A stretch of DNA of 64,000 bases, from assembly GCF_000346465.2 (NCBI RefSeq), contig NC_034013.1, positions 6,351,308-6,415,307 of the forward strand, written 5' to 3'. The position numbers were made by a program, and so were the translations under genes. The notes beneath the pieces are model-generated. The model was not told the DNA's origin and did no database searches. It saw only the letters and a program-made list of their open reading frames with translations. Positions 9,190 to 21,800 of this stretch are shown one piece after another (positions within the stretch are counted from its first letter, which is position 1; every line of letters starts with the position of its first letter). Origin of the DNA: Prunus persica (taxonomy: Eukaryota > Streptophyta > Magnoliopsida > Rosales > Rosaceae).

Positions 9190-12183
9190 ATGAACGCTTC
9201 GATAATCGGTAAGCCTCTCTTTCTTTCTCGCTCTCCAGAGTTCACTTTTAATTGAAAGATTTGCTTTTTCTTTTTCTTTTTCCTTGAATGGGTTTTTGAA
9301 CAAAGTAAAAAAATAAGTGTGTAATTAATTAATTAATTGTAATTCGTATTTGGTGAAGACCCATTGCAAGGAGATTTCCCAGAAGTGATAGAGGAGTATT
9401 TGGAACATGGGGTTATGAAATGCATCGCCTTTAATCGCCGTGGTACCCTTCTTGCTGGTAAAGTTTCTACCTTTCTCCATCCCCTTCGTTTTTTTTTTTT
9501 TGAACTTTTTTTCGTTAGAATGTAAGTGCTTTGGGCAATGTGGCAATGTGAGTATTTCAAAAAATCTGATTTTCTGTTTGTATTCTTTTAGTTTTGTCTT
9601 GCTGTTTGTGGGTTCCTTTTTGCTTAAGAAATGGCTTAGTCATAAATAAGAAGAAGGCTGTAACTTTGGTTGCACATTGGGTGGAGAAACACCATTGTCA
9701 GTTTATACGCCACTCACTTCTTCTTCTTCGTCCACAATTTGTACTTTTGAAATGAATATAAGGAGTTGAATCCACAATTTGTGACAAAGTAGAATTGCTA
9801 GCTATCCAATTTAAGGATCAAGCAGATGCATTATGGAACCAGAATTTTTTTAGGTGTTGATGCTTTTTAGTGTCAAATTTTTCCGGCAGTAATTTCAGGA
9901 AATCTTCAAATTAAATTTATTCTTTGCATTCATTACATTCCTCTTGGCATTTGGTGCACTCAAATCTTTACGGGAGATATTCCAAATATTCTGCTGTGCT
10001 GATGCTTCATTTTGATATTCTTGATCAGCTGGGTGCTCTGATGGAAATTGCGTCATATGGGATTTTGAGACCAGGGGTATTGCGAAGGAGCTTCGTGATA
10101 AAGACTGTGTTGCTGCCATAACTAGTGTATGTTGGTCAAAGTATGGCCATCGCATTCTCGTGTCTGCTGCTGACAAGTCGTTGACACTATGGGATGTTGT
10201 CAGTGGTGAGAAAATCACTCGAACGATACTCCAACAAACCCCTCTACAAGCTCGGCTACATCCTGGTTCCTCTACTCCATCTCTCTGCTTGGCATGCCCC
10301 CTCTCATCTGCTCCCATCATTGTTGACTTGAATGCAGGAAGCACAACTGTTCTTCCAGTTTCCATTCCTGACGTTAACCCAGGACTTGCCCCTTCGTCAC
10401 GGAACAAAATTTCTGATGGCACTCCTTTTTCTCCTACTGCCGCTTGCTTTAATAAGTATGGGGATCTGGTTTATGCGGGGAACTCGAAAGGTGAAATACT
10501 TTTAATAGATTACAAAAGTGTCCAAGTGCGTGCCATGGTTCCTGTTTCTGGAGGTTCTGTGATTAAGAACATAGTGTTCAGCAGGAATGGACAGTATCTG
10601 CTTACAAATTCAAATGATAGAACAATCAGGATCTATGAGAACCTTCTCCCCTCGAAAGATGGACTTAAAGCCCTAGGTGACCTAAATGTGACCCATGATG
10701 GGATTGATGATAGTGTTGAGAAGTTGAAAGCAGTTGGATCGAAATGCTTAACCCTTTTCCGTGAGTTTCAAGATGCCATCACAAAGATGCATTGGAAAGC
10801 ACCTTGTTTCAGTGGTGATGGTGAGTGGGTGATTGGCGGTTCTGCAAGCAAAGGAGAACACAAGATTTACATATGGGATAGGGCCGGGCATCTTGTGAAA
10901 ATTCTGGAAGGGCCAAAGGAAGCCTTGATAGATTTAGTATGGCATCCTGTTCACCCCATTGTTGTCTCTGTTTCACTGACTGGTTTGGTTTATATCTGGG
11001 CCAAAGATTACACTGAGAACTGGAGTGCATTTGCTCCTGATTTCAAAGAGCTTGAGGAAAATGAGGAATATGTAGAACGAGAAGATGAATTTGATCTGAT
11101 CCCTGAAACTGAAAAGGTGAGAAGAAATTAAAATCTGGGCAGATTTTTTGTTTATTTATGTTGTGTAATATAAAATTATATTTTCAGGTGAAAGAATCTG
11201 ATGTTAATGAAGATGATGAAGTTGATATTGTGACAGTGGAGAAGGATTCAGCTTTCAGTGATTCAGATATGTCACAGGAGGAGCTATGCTTTTTACCTGC
11301 AATTCCTTATCCTGATGTTCCTGAGCAGCAAGATAAGTGCATAGAAAGTTCATCGAAGTTGGTGGATAGCAATAATTCTGGCTCCCCTATTTCAGAAGAG
11401 GGCCGACCAAATGGACGTGCAAATAATCATGCATTAAGTCCACTTGAAGGTAAGCTTATGCATTGCATGCATATTTGTGTTTTTTGAGTTTGGTTTTTTT
11501 CAATGGCTTAAATTCAAATTCACAACCCCACAACTCACTCTTTTCTTTTCTTTTTCTGTCCCAAAAAAAAAAAAAGCAATTTTTTTAATGAATATGTGAA
11601 ACAGTACAATAAAGCTAAACCAGTAGTGCGTCTATCAGGCATAAAATTAACATGCCAATAGGGTGATAACAAACACTAACATTTGGGTTTCACCTTTAAA
11701 TAATAGATGGTCAAGATTCTTGCGTCCATTTTTCTCATCACACACAAATGAGGTAACCACCAACATTACACACAAATGAGGTAACAACCAACATTAGGCC
11801 TTCGCCTTTGAATAATATCACTAAATCAAACCCCACTAGTCAGCGTAATCTATGAGGTTTTGGTGTTGTTGCTTAAAAAAAGAAGCAAAACACTGAGTTC
11901 AAAACTCTGATCTTGAGTTTGAAACCCTTGATTAGTAATGTGATCCTGTCACCCAACATATAAAGCTCTAGTGATGATTTAACTATACATTGAGCTTGTA
12001 ATTAGATTTTAACTGTTCTTCTTTCTCCCATGTTTTACGGGATAAATTGGCTCTTATCCAACAATATATGTCTCCAGTTTTCCTCCCATAGATTTATGTG
12101 TCTCTATTACAGAGGATGCTGGTGCGACACGGTTGAAAAGAAAACGGAAGCCTTCTGAGAAGGGGATGGAGTTTCAGGCTTAG
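9190..12183 (+). CDS. RBL: RbBP5-like WD40 protein, COMPASS complex subunit
   Basis: Exons: 9190-9208, 9359-9457, 10029-11116, 11188-11449, 12113-12183. All introns are GT-AG and phases join exactly to give 512 aa. The protein begins MNASIIDPLQGDFPEVIEEY, then has a WD40 beta-propeller to about residue 385, including SDGNCVIWDF, DKSLTLWDV, DRTIRIYENL and HKIYIWDRAG blades. The acidic tail retains EREDEFD (about 389-395) followed by DEVDIVTV (about 411-418). Their order and type match the Ash2-binding and WDR5-binding segments of metazoan RbBP5. It ends in a basic KRKRKPSEKG cluster, a possible nuclear signal. Known role of the family: scaffold subunit for Trithorax-type H3K4 methyltransferases in the nucleus. 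The start was chosen because the short first exon joins in frame to the conserved N-terminus. A stop 12181-12183 is followed at once by a possible 3' UTR donor (GTAAGG). Confidence 0.95.
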
Positions 12184-13740
12184 AAGGTAAGGAAACCCTT
12201 TAAAATCTTCTGTTAGATCATCATAACTTGAACATAAGCCTGTAGTCAGGGTTGTTGTAATAATATTCATGGGGATGATGTAACCAGTAGATTATAGGTT
12301 GTTAAAATTTTCTTTTGTATTTTTCTGTTTTCTTCAAAGTTAATTACAATCACGTCATTGTGAAATTAGGATCTGGTTAAAAGATTTCTAAATTGTAAAC
12401 CAAAATATATTGGACAACTTTTCTTTTTTGATTCATCAAGTACTAGGATTTTTTCTTTTGGATGCGTCAGTGGTTTCTGGGGTATTTAAGTTTCATTCAA
12501 AATTTCCACACCTTAACAAGTTTTTGAGGATTCCATAAATTTTTATGATATATTCACCATTCTACTACTTGTTTATGTAAATCCAGACTAAAGATGTTTT
12601 CTTAAATCTGGACTGCCGATATATCTAACAATAAAATTTTAAGCTAGACGATGGTGCATCACTGCTGTCATCGCTTTTCTTTCTTTCAAAAAATTAAAAT
12701 AAAACCTTGCTTACTGTATGAACTTCATTTGAAACTTTATGTGCTGGTATTCTAATTTTCATAGATTTGGTTCTGCCATCTGTGTTAGTGATTGTTAGTT
12801 TTCTCAAATTTCTGCACACCATGAACTTCATGGTAAGTGGTGAAACTCTTTGTTTACAATCTTCATGCTTGCTCTTTTAACAGTAAAGCTTTTCAGGTTC
12901 TATAGGGTTGTTCTAAATTGTTTGTATCTTGATATTGAGCGGATTGTAACCCAAAAAAAAAAAAAAAAACATTTGAGTATATTTTAGCAACATATAGGAA
13001 GAACAAGACCTGGGAAAAAAAATAAGCAACACAAAAAGTTCCAATTATAGATAGAGTCCTTATTGTGGTATTGTACCTTGACAGGTGGCACTTATATTTA
13101 TATATCCTTCCCAAAGGAAAGGGACTGGTGTTTTATTGATGTCTGTCTTATTTTTATGTTCTGCAGTCTTCAACAACAGCAAAATGACCACAATTAATGT
13201 TACAAGGTATGACAATATCTTGCATCTCCAAACTTGGTACCTATTACAGTGGCAAGGACAAAATATTGTGATGGCTCATGGGCCAAGTATTACATTGCTC
13301 CAGCAAATCAACGTTGAATTCAATCAACTGGCACTCTCGAGCATTCTGCTCTCTCTTTCCACCGATGGGCACCTCGCTCTGTTTTACAGGGATTTTTAAG
13401 CTCCCGTGAATATAGTACTTTTTGGAACGAGCATAGCGCCAGGGAAGAGGCTCAGTCTCAGAGTTACTTGCGCCGTGGTACTGCGATTACTTGGACCGGA
13501 AGCTTATGAGCTCTTTTGTTCCAAAGAACATGTCAAGCATATGCCTGTATCTTCACCTCCGTAGCATCCCGCGGAAAAATTCCTATTTGGAAAAGTTGAT
13601 TCGGATTTTGAGCTTTGCGGGCATTTTCTTACAGAATTTAGGGTGATTAGAAGAGCTCTAGATGATTTTTGTGTATGTTGTATGATTAAATCATCTGTGT
13701 GTTTGACAAAGCGGCTTACATAAGCTTAGTTCAGTAAAAT
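12184..13740 (+). other. Downstream region of the RbBP5-like gene, possible 3' UTR intron
   Basis: Right after the stop codon lies AAGGTAAGG, a good donor. A strong pyrimidine tract ending TTCTGCAG (13166) could be the acceptor, placing 13167 onward in a spliced 3' UTR. A 104-aa open frame at 13085-13399 crosses this acceptor and has no recognisable domain, so I do not call it a gene. Nothing else is seen. Confidence 0.35.
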
Positions 13741-13858
13741 GACCAAATTTGATCCTCATAGTATGGGTGTATTTCCGTTAGGGTTTATGGTTTTATCTAT
13801 CGTAGGGTTTAGGGTTTTATCTATCGTATCCTTGTACATAAGCTTAGTTCAGTAAAGA
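13716..13858. repeat. Short tandem and direct repeats with telomere-like motif
   Basis: Two 24-bp units (13779-13802 and 13803-13826) share TAGGGTTTA and GGTTTTATCTATCG. The second contains TAGGGTTTAGGGTTT, resembling the plant telomere repeat. They are bracketed by a 21-bp direct repeat ACATAAGCTTAGTTCAGTAAA at about 13718 and 13835. Confidence 0.75.
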
Positions 13859-14003
13859 ATTCGCCTATTTGTTGGAGTTTATTTAGGTTTGGTTTTCAAT
13901 TAGGTCTCTCCGCCTTAATGACCTACATGCGCCTCTTTTGACTAATTGATGGATTCTTTAATCATTTCTTATTAGGAAAATGCTAGGCTTATTATATTTT
14001 TAT

Positions 14004-14352
14004 GAGATATTTGGTGATATATCTATTCTTAGCACTAATATTATAGATAAATCTTACACAATTGAATTTCTATAAACAAATCCAAAAAAAAACTCAAGAA
14101 TTGACAGCTGGCCTTATTGAATTTAATATTAATTATTAAATTACTTTGATATCCTATTGAGTGTTTTGGGTATTTTTATGAGATTTTAGATTTGGGCTTA
14201 TTTTAATAAATTGATGGCAGTTTTGTAATTTATAAGAAGTTAAAAACCTTTTTGTTATGTTGTAAATGAACTTTAGGTGTGTTTCTAAAGTCCATTTCAT
14301 ATAAGATATTTTTATAATTTGGGCCTCTATTGGGTATAATAGTGAATCTCCC
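14004..14352 (-). mobile_element. Mutator-type MITE, copy C (inverted)
   Basis: A 349-bp element in reverse orientation to copies A and B. It has a perfect 9-bp target duplication, TATTTTTAT, at 13995-14003 and 14353-14361. It begins GAGATATTTGGTGATATATC and ends with GGGTATAATAGTGAATCTCCC. Non-coding. It lies between the RbBP5-like gene and the transporter gene. Confidence 0.9.
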
Positions 14353-14361
14353 TATTTTTAT

Positions 14362-15491
14362 ACCACATTGTTTATCACCTTTCTAATAAAGATGGATCTC
14401 ATTGTATTAGTGGGTTTCATCTTTATTAAAAATGTGGTATAAAAATAGGATAAACTGAACATTACCCTTCTTATTAATCATCTTGTTATAAGAGACAAGG
14501 AGATAAAACATTTCTGATTTGTTTATACGATTTGAATAATATAAACTAGTCTCTCCGCACATGCTTCCGTGCTTGCGAGAGGCTTTTTTTTTTTAAAATT
14601 TAAATTTATTTTAGAATTAAAAAAAGATAATAGGTAGTTGTGTTCCATAAAAATAGGATCCATTATTTGCTTTTTTTTTCTTTTTTAAAATATGAAAAAG
14701 TGTGAATTTACCGTATTATCCTCATTTAATTAATAATTTAAATTCTTAATGTTTGCATTAATCAAGGACATTTTCTGATATTTAGAATGTTTCACCATTC
14801 TCTGCCTTTTGCTTTATATATATAGATTAGATGGTCTTACATTCAAACTCCAAAACACGTACACCCTGCCCATTCCAATATTTGACAAAAAAAAGCAAAA
14901 AATTTGGATTGCTATTTGAAGGGTGTTTTTTTAAATTTTAACCCATATTCTTCGATATGTGTGCTTTGTAACAACAAAGTTGGCAGAGTGCCGTACTCTG
15001 ATGCGACGTTCTGTATCTGCAGTTTTGTTTTTGTACACATGCGTGATTCATACATCCCAAGACCCACCAGCAACCGCCACGTGTCTTACGCGGCAGAGCA
15101 ATTACGCACACACTATTCGATAAGCGATCATCCAACGTGGCACAATTGTCGACATGGTAAATAGCGTGGCGCCCAAGCACAGTAGAACGAGTTCGAATAC
15201 TCACGCTTCGCCACGTATACTCCACCTTGCTCATGCTCTGCCCCCACCCCGTCCTGTACGCTTTCCCTCTCATCGTCTCGACGATGCAAACCAGTGAAAT
15301 TTTGGCTCTTAATAGCTTTCACCATGGTTCTTCAATTCAACAAGGTCACGTTTTCTCTCTCAGATGAATGTGGGTTTTCTTGGATTTGAAAGATGAATGT
15401 GATATGAAGGTGGTGGCGCAGGGTTTGTGAAAGGAAATTTTTGTTCTCTTTGGTTTTGGTTTTTTCTTACTTTTTGTGGGGTTTTGAGAGA
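14362..15491 (+). promoter_or_regulatory. Upstream region of the glycerol-3-phosphate transporter gene
   Basis: AT-rich to about 14860 with a TATATATATAGAT segment near 14815-14827, then more GC-rich. CCACGTGTC at about 15077 is a G-box-like ACGT element of the kind bound by bZIP/bHLH factors. Short open frames here on both strands have no domain. The leader ends at the ATG at 15492. Confidence 0.35.
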
Positions 15492-18400
15492 ATGTCTCAT
15501 AGTTCTGATACAAGGAGAGAAATCCCACCTGGAATTTTGCTTATTAGAAGCATTAGAGGCAAAGATTGGAGTCTTTCTACATATAGATATGTGATTTTGC
15601 TTGTTACTTTCATAGCTTATGCATGCTACCATGCTTCAAGAAAACCCAGTAGTATAGTGAAAAGTGTTTTGTATCCTGACCCCAACAAAGGCACAGGCTT
15701 AGGCTTGGACCCCTTGTTTGGCAGGGTTTTTGTTAAGGAAGAGTTTGGAGGTAATGGGAATTATAGGTTGATAGAGAAGGGTTGGGCTCCATTTAATGGA
15801 ACTGACGGGACGTCGAAGTTGGGAGAGATTGATCTTGCATTTCTTGCATGTTACTCTTTGGGAATGTATGCTGCTGGGCATTTGGGAGATACATTGGACC
15901 TCCGGTTGTTCTTGACAGCCGGGATGATTGGGAGTGGCATTTTTGTTGCACTATTTGGGATGGGATACTTTTGGAATGTTCATGTGTTTGGTTTTTATCT
16001 TGGGATGCAAATGGTTGCGGGGTTATTCCAAGCAACTGGCTGGCCTTCGGTTGTTGCTGTGATTGGTAATTGGTTTGGAAAGGGGAAGAGGGGTTTGATA
16101 ATGGGTATATGGAATGCACACACTTCCATTGGGAATATTAGTGGCTCACTTCTTGCTGCTAGTGTTCTGGACTATGGGTGGGGTTGGTGTTTTATAGTTC
16201 CAGGTGCTTTTATTGCAGTGGGCGGTGTAATGGTTTTCTTCTTCTTGGCTCCATATCCAGAGGACATTGGATTTTCTTTCCCACAAGGTTCACCTTCTGA
16301 TTTGGAGGCAAACCCTAAGGACGAAGAAGCTAATGTAAGAAAAGAAACTACAGAGGAAGATGAAACACAAACTATTAACCGAGCTGGGTCTGTGAGCAGG
16401 ACAAGTGTTGGGCTTCTTGAAGCTTGTCTAATACCAGGAGTTATACCCTTTGCGCTGTGCCTCTTCTTCTCAAAGCTTGTGGCCTACACGTTTCTGTACT
16501 GGCTGCCATTTTATTTAAGTCAGACTGGTAATTTATCCCTCATAGATTTTATAGACAATCTTGATTGACTGGTATGATTTAAAACTGTAAGATTTTGAAA
16601 CGCTGTCTGGATTGCCAGATAACTTCTGCTTTTTTCTTTACCATTTAATTTAGAATAAGAAGATTCAAAACATTGCAAGTACTATCGATTGTTATTAATA
16701 TTCAAGAATATGTTGGCAGAAGAGTGGTGCACTAGGGTCTAGGGCCTCTCTGTTATAAGCACAAAATAAACTTCTCTCTGTATCTTATGTCTCATTCTTT
16801 CTGATCTTTGCAGTTGTGTGTGTTCATTGGTTTGCTTGATATAGATTGATGCCCCATTACCTAAGAGCTTAAGCTTTCGGAGTCTATTAGTTGCCTAGAA
16901 TGATATCAGACCTCTGGTTTGCATGAGGTCAGGGGTTTCAAACCCCATTCCACACTTTTTTTTTGGTTGGTTTGCAAGGTGCAAGGCAGGACTGCAGCTA
17001 GATGTCTCTCTCTTTTACTGCATTTCTCTGCCTATCCACGTATAGGATGGGGCTGCTGTCTGTTGGTTGTCTAGCAGATTTTACATATTTCCCTTATTTT
17101 TGTTTCATTCCAGCAGGTTCTAAAAGTGAGAGTAATAAACTTATTATCGCTTTAAACATCCTATGAATGATAGTCGTCGTGATCATTGAAGAATGATTGG
17201 TTATAGTAATTAAGGCTGTCTACGGTAATTATTTTCCAAATATTTAAAGATTAGCAGTTACCTTTTGGCAATAAGTTAGATTTATCGAATCGGAGATGGA
17301 AATATGCCATGAGCTTCTAGTTGACAATCTGTATTTTAACAAATAGGTGTTCAGGTGCGTTTTTTGTCCACTTCCTTTGAGGTTCACTAACTGAATACGC
17401 AACTTGTTTTGACTATTGCAAAGAATAAACACTGACTCATATTAGGAATCTTAGTAGCCTGCACCAGTTTATGAGTATTAGTTTATGTTTGAGTGGTTTA
17501 TCTGGTTCTCAACAGTGTTTGAGTACTAGTAACAACGAAGCAATGTGTCTTATGACAAAGCTGCTTTTGTGTATATCACTATCACGTGTCCCTAAATGTT
17601 TATGTTGATCCTATGCATGAGTGCATCTGTACTTTTGTGGATTGCAATGTCCAATTGTCTGTTTGAAACTTACTTGAATCGAATGTCATCGTCCTCCATA
17701 AGTGTTGTTCTTTTCCAGACATTGCTATTGGCAATTGATCACTTCCAGGCAACACCAGTCACATCTTGTTTTTTGAGGTATTATTTAAAATCTTCATGCA
17801 TCTAATATAAGGTTCCCATCTTGTTCTCTCTTTTGCTTTTGCAGAAATAGGAGGAGAATATGTTTCTGTAAAATCTGCTGGAAACCTCTCCACTTTGTTC
17901 GATGTAGGGGGCATAGTTGGTGGAATCCTTGCTGGCTACATATCTGATAAACTTAATGCTCGAGCTACCACAGCAGCCAGCTTCATGTGTGCTGCAATTC
18001 CAGCAATGCTTTTATATCGCAGATATGGCAGTATTTCACACAATATCAACATTGCGCTTATGATGGTTGCTGGCTTGTTTATTAATGGGCCCTATGCACT
18101 TATCACCACTGCGGTATCTGCAGACCTTGGTACGCATAGTTCGCTTAGAGGGGATTCTCGAGCACTAGCAACAGTTACTGCCATAATTGATGGTACCGGA
18201 TCAGTTGGTGCAGCTTTTGGCCCTCTTCTTACTGGTTTCCTTTCAACAAAGGGATGGGATGCAGTATTTGTGATGTTAATGATTTGTGCTCTTATTGCGG
18301 CACTTCTTTTATCACGTTTGGTTATGGCTGAAATTGCTGAGAAGACTTGCAAACAAGTTCCTGTATCCGGTGGGCGACAAAGTTCCAGAGGTAATACTTC

Positions 18401-18805
18401 TTGTATTGTTCGCTTTATAAACAACTTCCTTCCCACCTCATCTCCAGCCAACACTGATGATACAAATGTCTGGATGGTCAGTGTAACCAATTCATCTATT
18501 TTCAAAAACCTTATTTTGAGAAATGGACCAGATCATGATTATTACAAAAAAACTTTTTGACTCTGGATAATCTCCTAGTAACCTTAGAGCATTAATGGTA
18601 TTTAGCGGTAAGAGTCTCTTACATGATAGAACCATCCTGGTCAGTGGGGATAGTGTTCAACAAGTAATGGATTACAATGATAAATAATTTTCAGTTCATA
18701 GAACAAAATTTTCACTTTTTGGATGATAATGCTGATTTTGAACTACTGGTATTCTTTTCTTATGCAGCTCCTGCATCCCAACCACTTCTAAGTGATCGAC
18801 GATGA
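15492..18805 (+). CDS. Glycerol-3-phosphate transporter (MFS, G3Pp/SLC37-like)
   Basis: Exons: 15492-16527, 17845-18390, 18768-18805, with GT-AG introns and consistent phases, giving 539 aa. The N-terminal cytosolic segment is followed by an MFS fold of about 12 hydrophobic segments. A first helix contains [20 protein letters not shown], matching the conserved start of organophosphate:Pi antiporters. [10 protein letters not shown] after TM2 is the MFS loop 2-3 signature, and [11 protein letters not shown] is the equivalent in the second half. A charged central loop ([19 protein letters not shown]) separates the halves. The short last exon encodes a PLLSDRR tail. Family role: exchange of glycerol-3-phosphate for phosphate across a membrane. 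Plant members are often phosphate-starvation responsive, but no P1BS element was searched exhaustively here. If exon 2 is not spliced at 18390, the frame runs on to 18560, a possible intron-retention form. Exact paralogue not determined. Confidence 0.93.
16890..16990 (+). repeat. Possible tRNA-related SINE fragment in transporter intron 1
   Basis: GGGGTTTCAAACCCC at about 16932-16946 resembles a pol III B box (GGTTCAANCC), followed by a T-rich stretch. Only a weak A-box candidate is upstream. Could be chance. Confidence 0.25.
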
Positions 18806-21800
18806 TACTAAGGGATGCCCTCAAGAAGCTTCATCATATGCCGGAAATCATGAAAAACAAGCTTCGTTATGTTGATAAATTCAAGCACAACTTGTGGGTG
18901 ATAATTTGTGGTCTTGAGAAACAAATTTCTTTGGCCATATTACAAAACGAAACATAAGCATCAGTTTACGTCAAAGCTGAAAGGCTTCAGAAGTAGAGCT
19001 TTTTTAGCACCCATGTTGGTGTTCATGTTCTGTAATATATGCAAAATAATCAGCAGTTTTTAGATTTTGCTTACTTTGGATAATTGCTGTCCAATCTGGG
19101 TGAATTTTGTTTACAGATAATGCTGAAGATAGAATTCAATATTTTCTTTGAACTTTACCCTTTCGGGTGACAATCCTTTATTTACCGTTTAGAAACCAAA
19201 CTTGGCGGCAGTGATGCTGTTTGGTTTTCTGTCAAGCTCAAAGCATTTATATTTGTAGGGTTAAAACTTTGCTTTTTATACCAGTCAACATTTTCTCCAA
19301 GCTCAATTGTCATTTCTACATATTAATTGAGGTTTGGAAGTAATTGTTTGCCAAACCTCAATAACTCCTTCGTTGCATTCTTTTTTATGTTTTTTTTTTT
19401 GGAATATAAGCAATGGTTTAAATTACAAGGAGGAGGGGAGATTTTTCACACACACTACCAAGGTGCCAAGAGGGTTCGAACTTGAGACCGCTTGTCTGCA
19501 AGTCAATGTCTTTTTTCACTGGACTAGACCTCGTTGATTCCTTTTGATGTTTAAGTAACAAGTAAGTTGTTGAAAATTGACTGTAAAAAAGTTAACTGTG
19601 TTACACTTTCAGAGTAATAATGAAAACAAATAGTAATGGGATTAACAATCATGGATCAATTCCCATAAGTCAAGTCAATTGAAAACTTACCTCCCACATT
19701 TACTCTGAGAGTTTGATACTTTACTAAATAAAACAAAAAAAGAAGAGAATAGAAAAGAGAACTAATGTTTACTGAATTAATTTGCAAGCTGTGAAACTAA
19801 ACGAACACTTTAATAGCAATCATAGAACTTAAAAAAGAAAGAACTTCTGCAATAAAATCACATAAGTAAAGCTAGCTCTGTTTAGGAGACTGAAACTTTA
19901 CTAAAAATCTAAAGATGGGTGCATAAAAAACCAAACATAGCTCAATCACGATTAATCATATTGTTTTCTGTGGCAAGTAATATTCCTCTTCTTCCCCTTT
20001 CAATTCATGAATATGTTTCCTAATCTGTGGCCCTACCATTGTGATGACACCTCATAAAAATGCTACAAACCCCACATTTGGCTCAAAATAATGGGCAGCA
20101 TAAAAGTTCTTATTCCAACCCAAAGACATAAAGATATATGCATATCTTTGCTCACCCAAAAAAATTCTTAGGATGGTGAAGATATTGTGAAATGTAGATA
20201 CATACACAATCTTTAAGTGCAGAGGTTCGGGATTATGTGGATAATATCGATATTGCAGATGCTGTCAATATTGTCGATTTTCTACAGTAATAGTTCCTGT
20301 TTGAGAACACTCTTGCAGCTTCTAGTGAAGAATTTTTTCAACTTTCCCCTAAATTTGAACAATTAATATTGGCCGTCGTCGGAAAGTTGGGTGTGCCGTA
20401 ATAAAAATCTAAAAACAAGATGCCATTTGTGGGGCCTAGTAGCTACTATCTAGGACTTGATTTGGTATAAAGTTTTGTGTTGGATCTTGTCTTAGTTAAG
20501 TAAAGCATTTTAGTGCTCTTTCATATGCCAAATAGTTAACAGAGTATTTCACTCATGTCCTGTGCCTGTGGGCTGTAGCAATAGAGAAAGCATGTCGTTT
20601 TGAAAGCTTCAACTCAGACATAGCCATCAATCTCTATCATCAATGTTGGAGATTAAAATAAATAAATAAACAAATCATACCCTTTTTTCCATCATTGTAT
20701 ACAATTATTGGTTTTTAAAAATCATTATTTAATAAACTTAATTATATAAACATTATCAAAACTAGCAAAATTACCCCATCCATCACAAATAGTAGTCTTT
20801 ATAAAACTTTACATGAATAGGGAAATTTGCATCTTCGTAGGGATGTGCCAAATCCAAGTTAGGATAAAAAACGTTAAGATGAAGTGGAGACATGTCGACA
20901 TGCAAACTGTGTGAGGTCATGCAATTGTCTATTTATTACCGGTTGACATGCCTCTCACAGTACGTCGTTACTTTCTTCTTATTAAAAAGAAAAGAAAAAA
21001 CTATCTTATATATTTTAATATACTTCAAGTTTGCTAGATTCAAGCTCATGTTGATCATGTACATGAATAAACGGGACGATGACTGTTCTTGATAGAAGGT
21101 AGATAAAATGTCAGAATGAAGGCATGGAATTGTTACTGCAGGCTGCAGTGCTTTCCCTTTCTTATCCACTCACTCCTTGCAAACAGCTAAGGCTAGATAT
21201 CCATCGAATTTCCATATATGCAAATCAAAATCCAAAACACAAATTTTAATTTTTCCTCAACACCTCCACATGAAAATTTCATTTGAAAATTTTATACCAT
21301 TGTTGAAAATAATTCGTAAGATACCTTAAAGGGTGTCTCTCAATAGAAGGGGACTATATATATATATGATGAGTTCATTTTAATATAATGAAATGTTGAG
21401 TAATGCTCTCTTGTCACATACTTCTATCATGAAATTGTAAAGCCTAATACATTTTATATGAATCGACGATCTTAATTAATTTATAATCTGACAACATAAT
21501 CACTGGCAGAACACTATGAGCTGCAGGCCAAAGAGGTTTTTGGGGAAAAAAATAAAACTTATATTTTGACTTGTTTTATATATAAATTAGTACGTATTAA
21601 CTTATTAAAGTTCAAAAAGGTCAAATTCTTTATGAATTTAGTTACAGAGCAACGACAAAAATAGGTACACTTTCAATTCTTGTTGAACATATTTTCATTT
21701 TGATAATATATTTTTAGTTGCATTTATTATATCTGGTTTATATAATTTAATATATATTTTTATTTCCAAAAAAAATTTATAGAAGCTGTAAGTACTAAAA

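Noticed and set aside
13085..13399. 104-codon open frame downstream of the RbBP5-like gene
   Set aside because: No domain, and it crosses a likely 3' UTR acceptor. Better read as non-coding.
14904..15325. Open frames upstream of the transporter gene
   Set aside because: Overlap on opposite strands, no domain, and lie in the promoter region.
19390..19536. tRNA gene suggested by the B-box motif
   Set aside because: No cloverleaf can be formed, and a poly(A) tail follows. It is a SINE.
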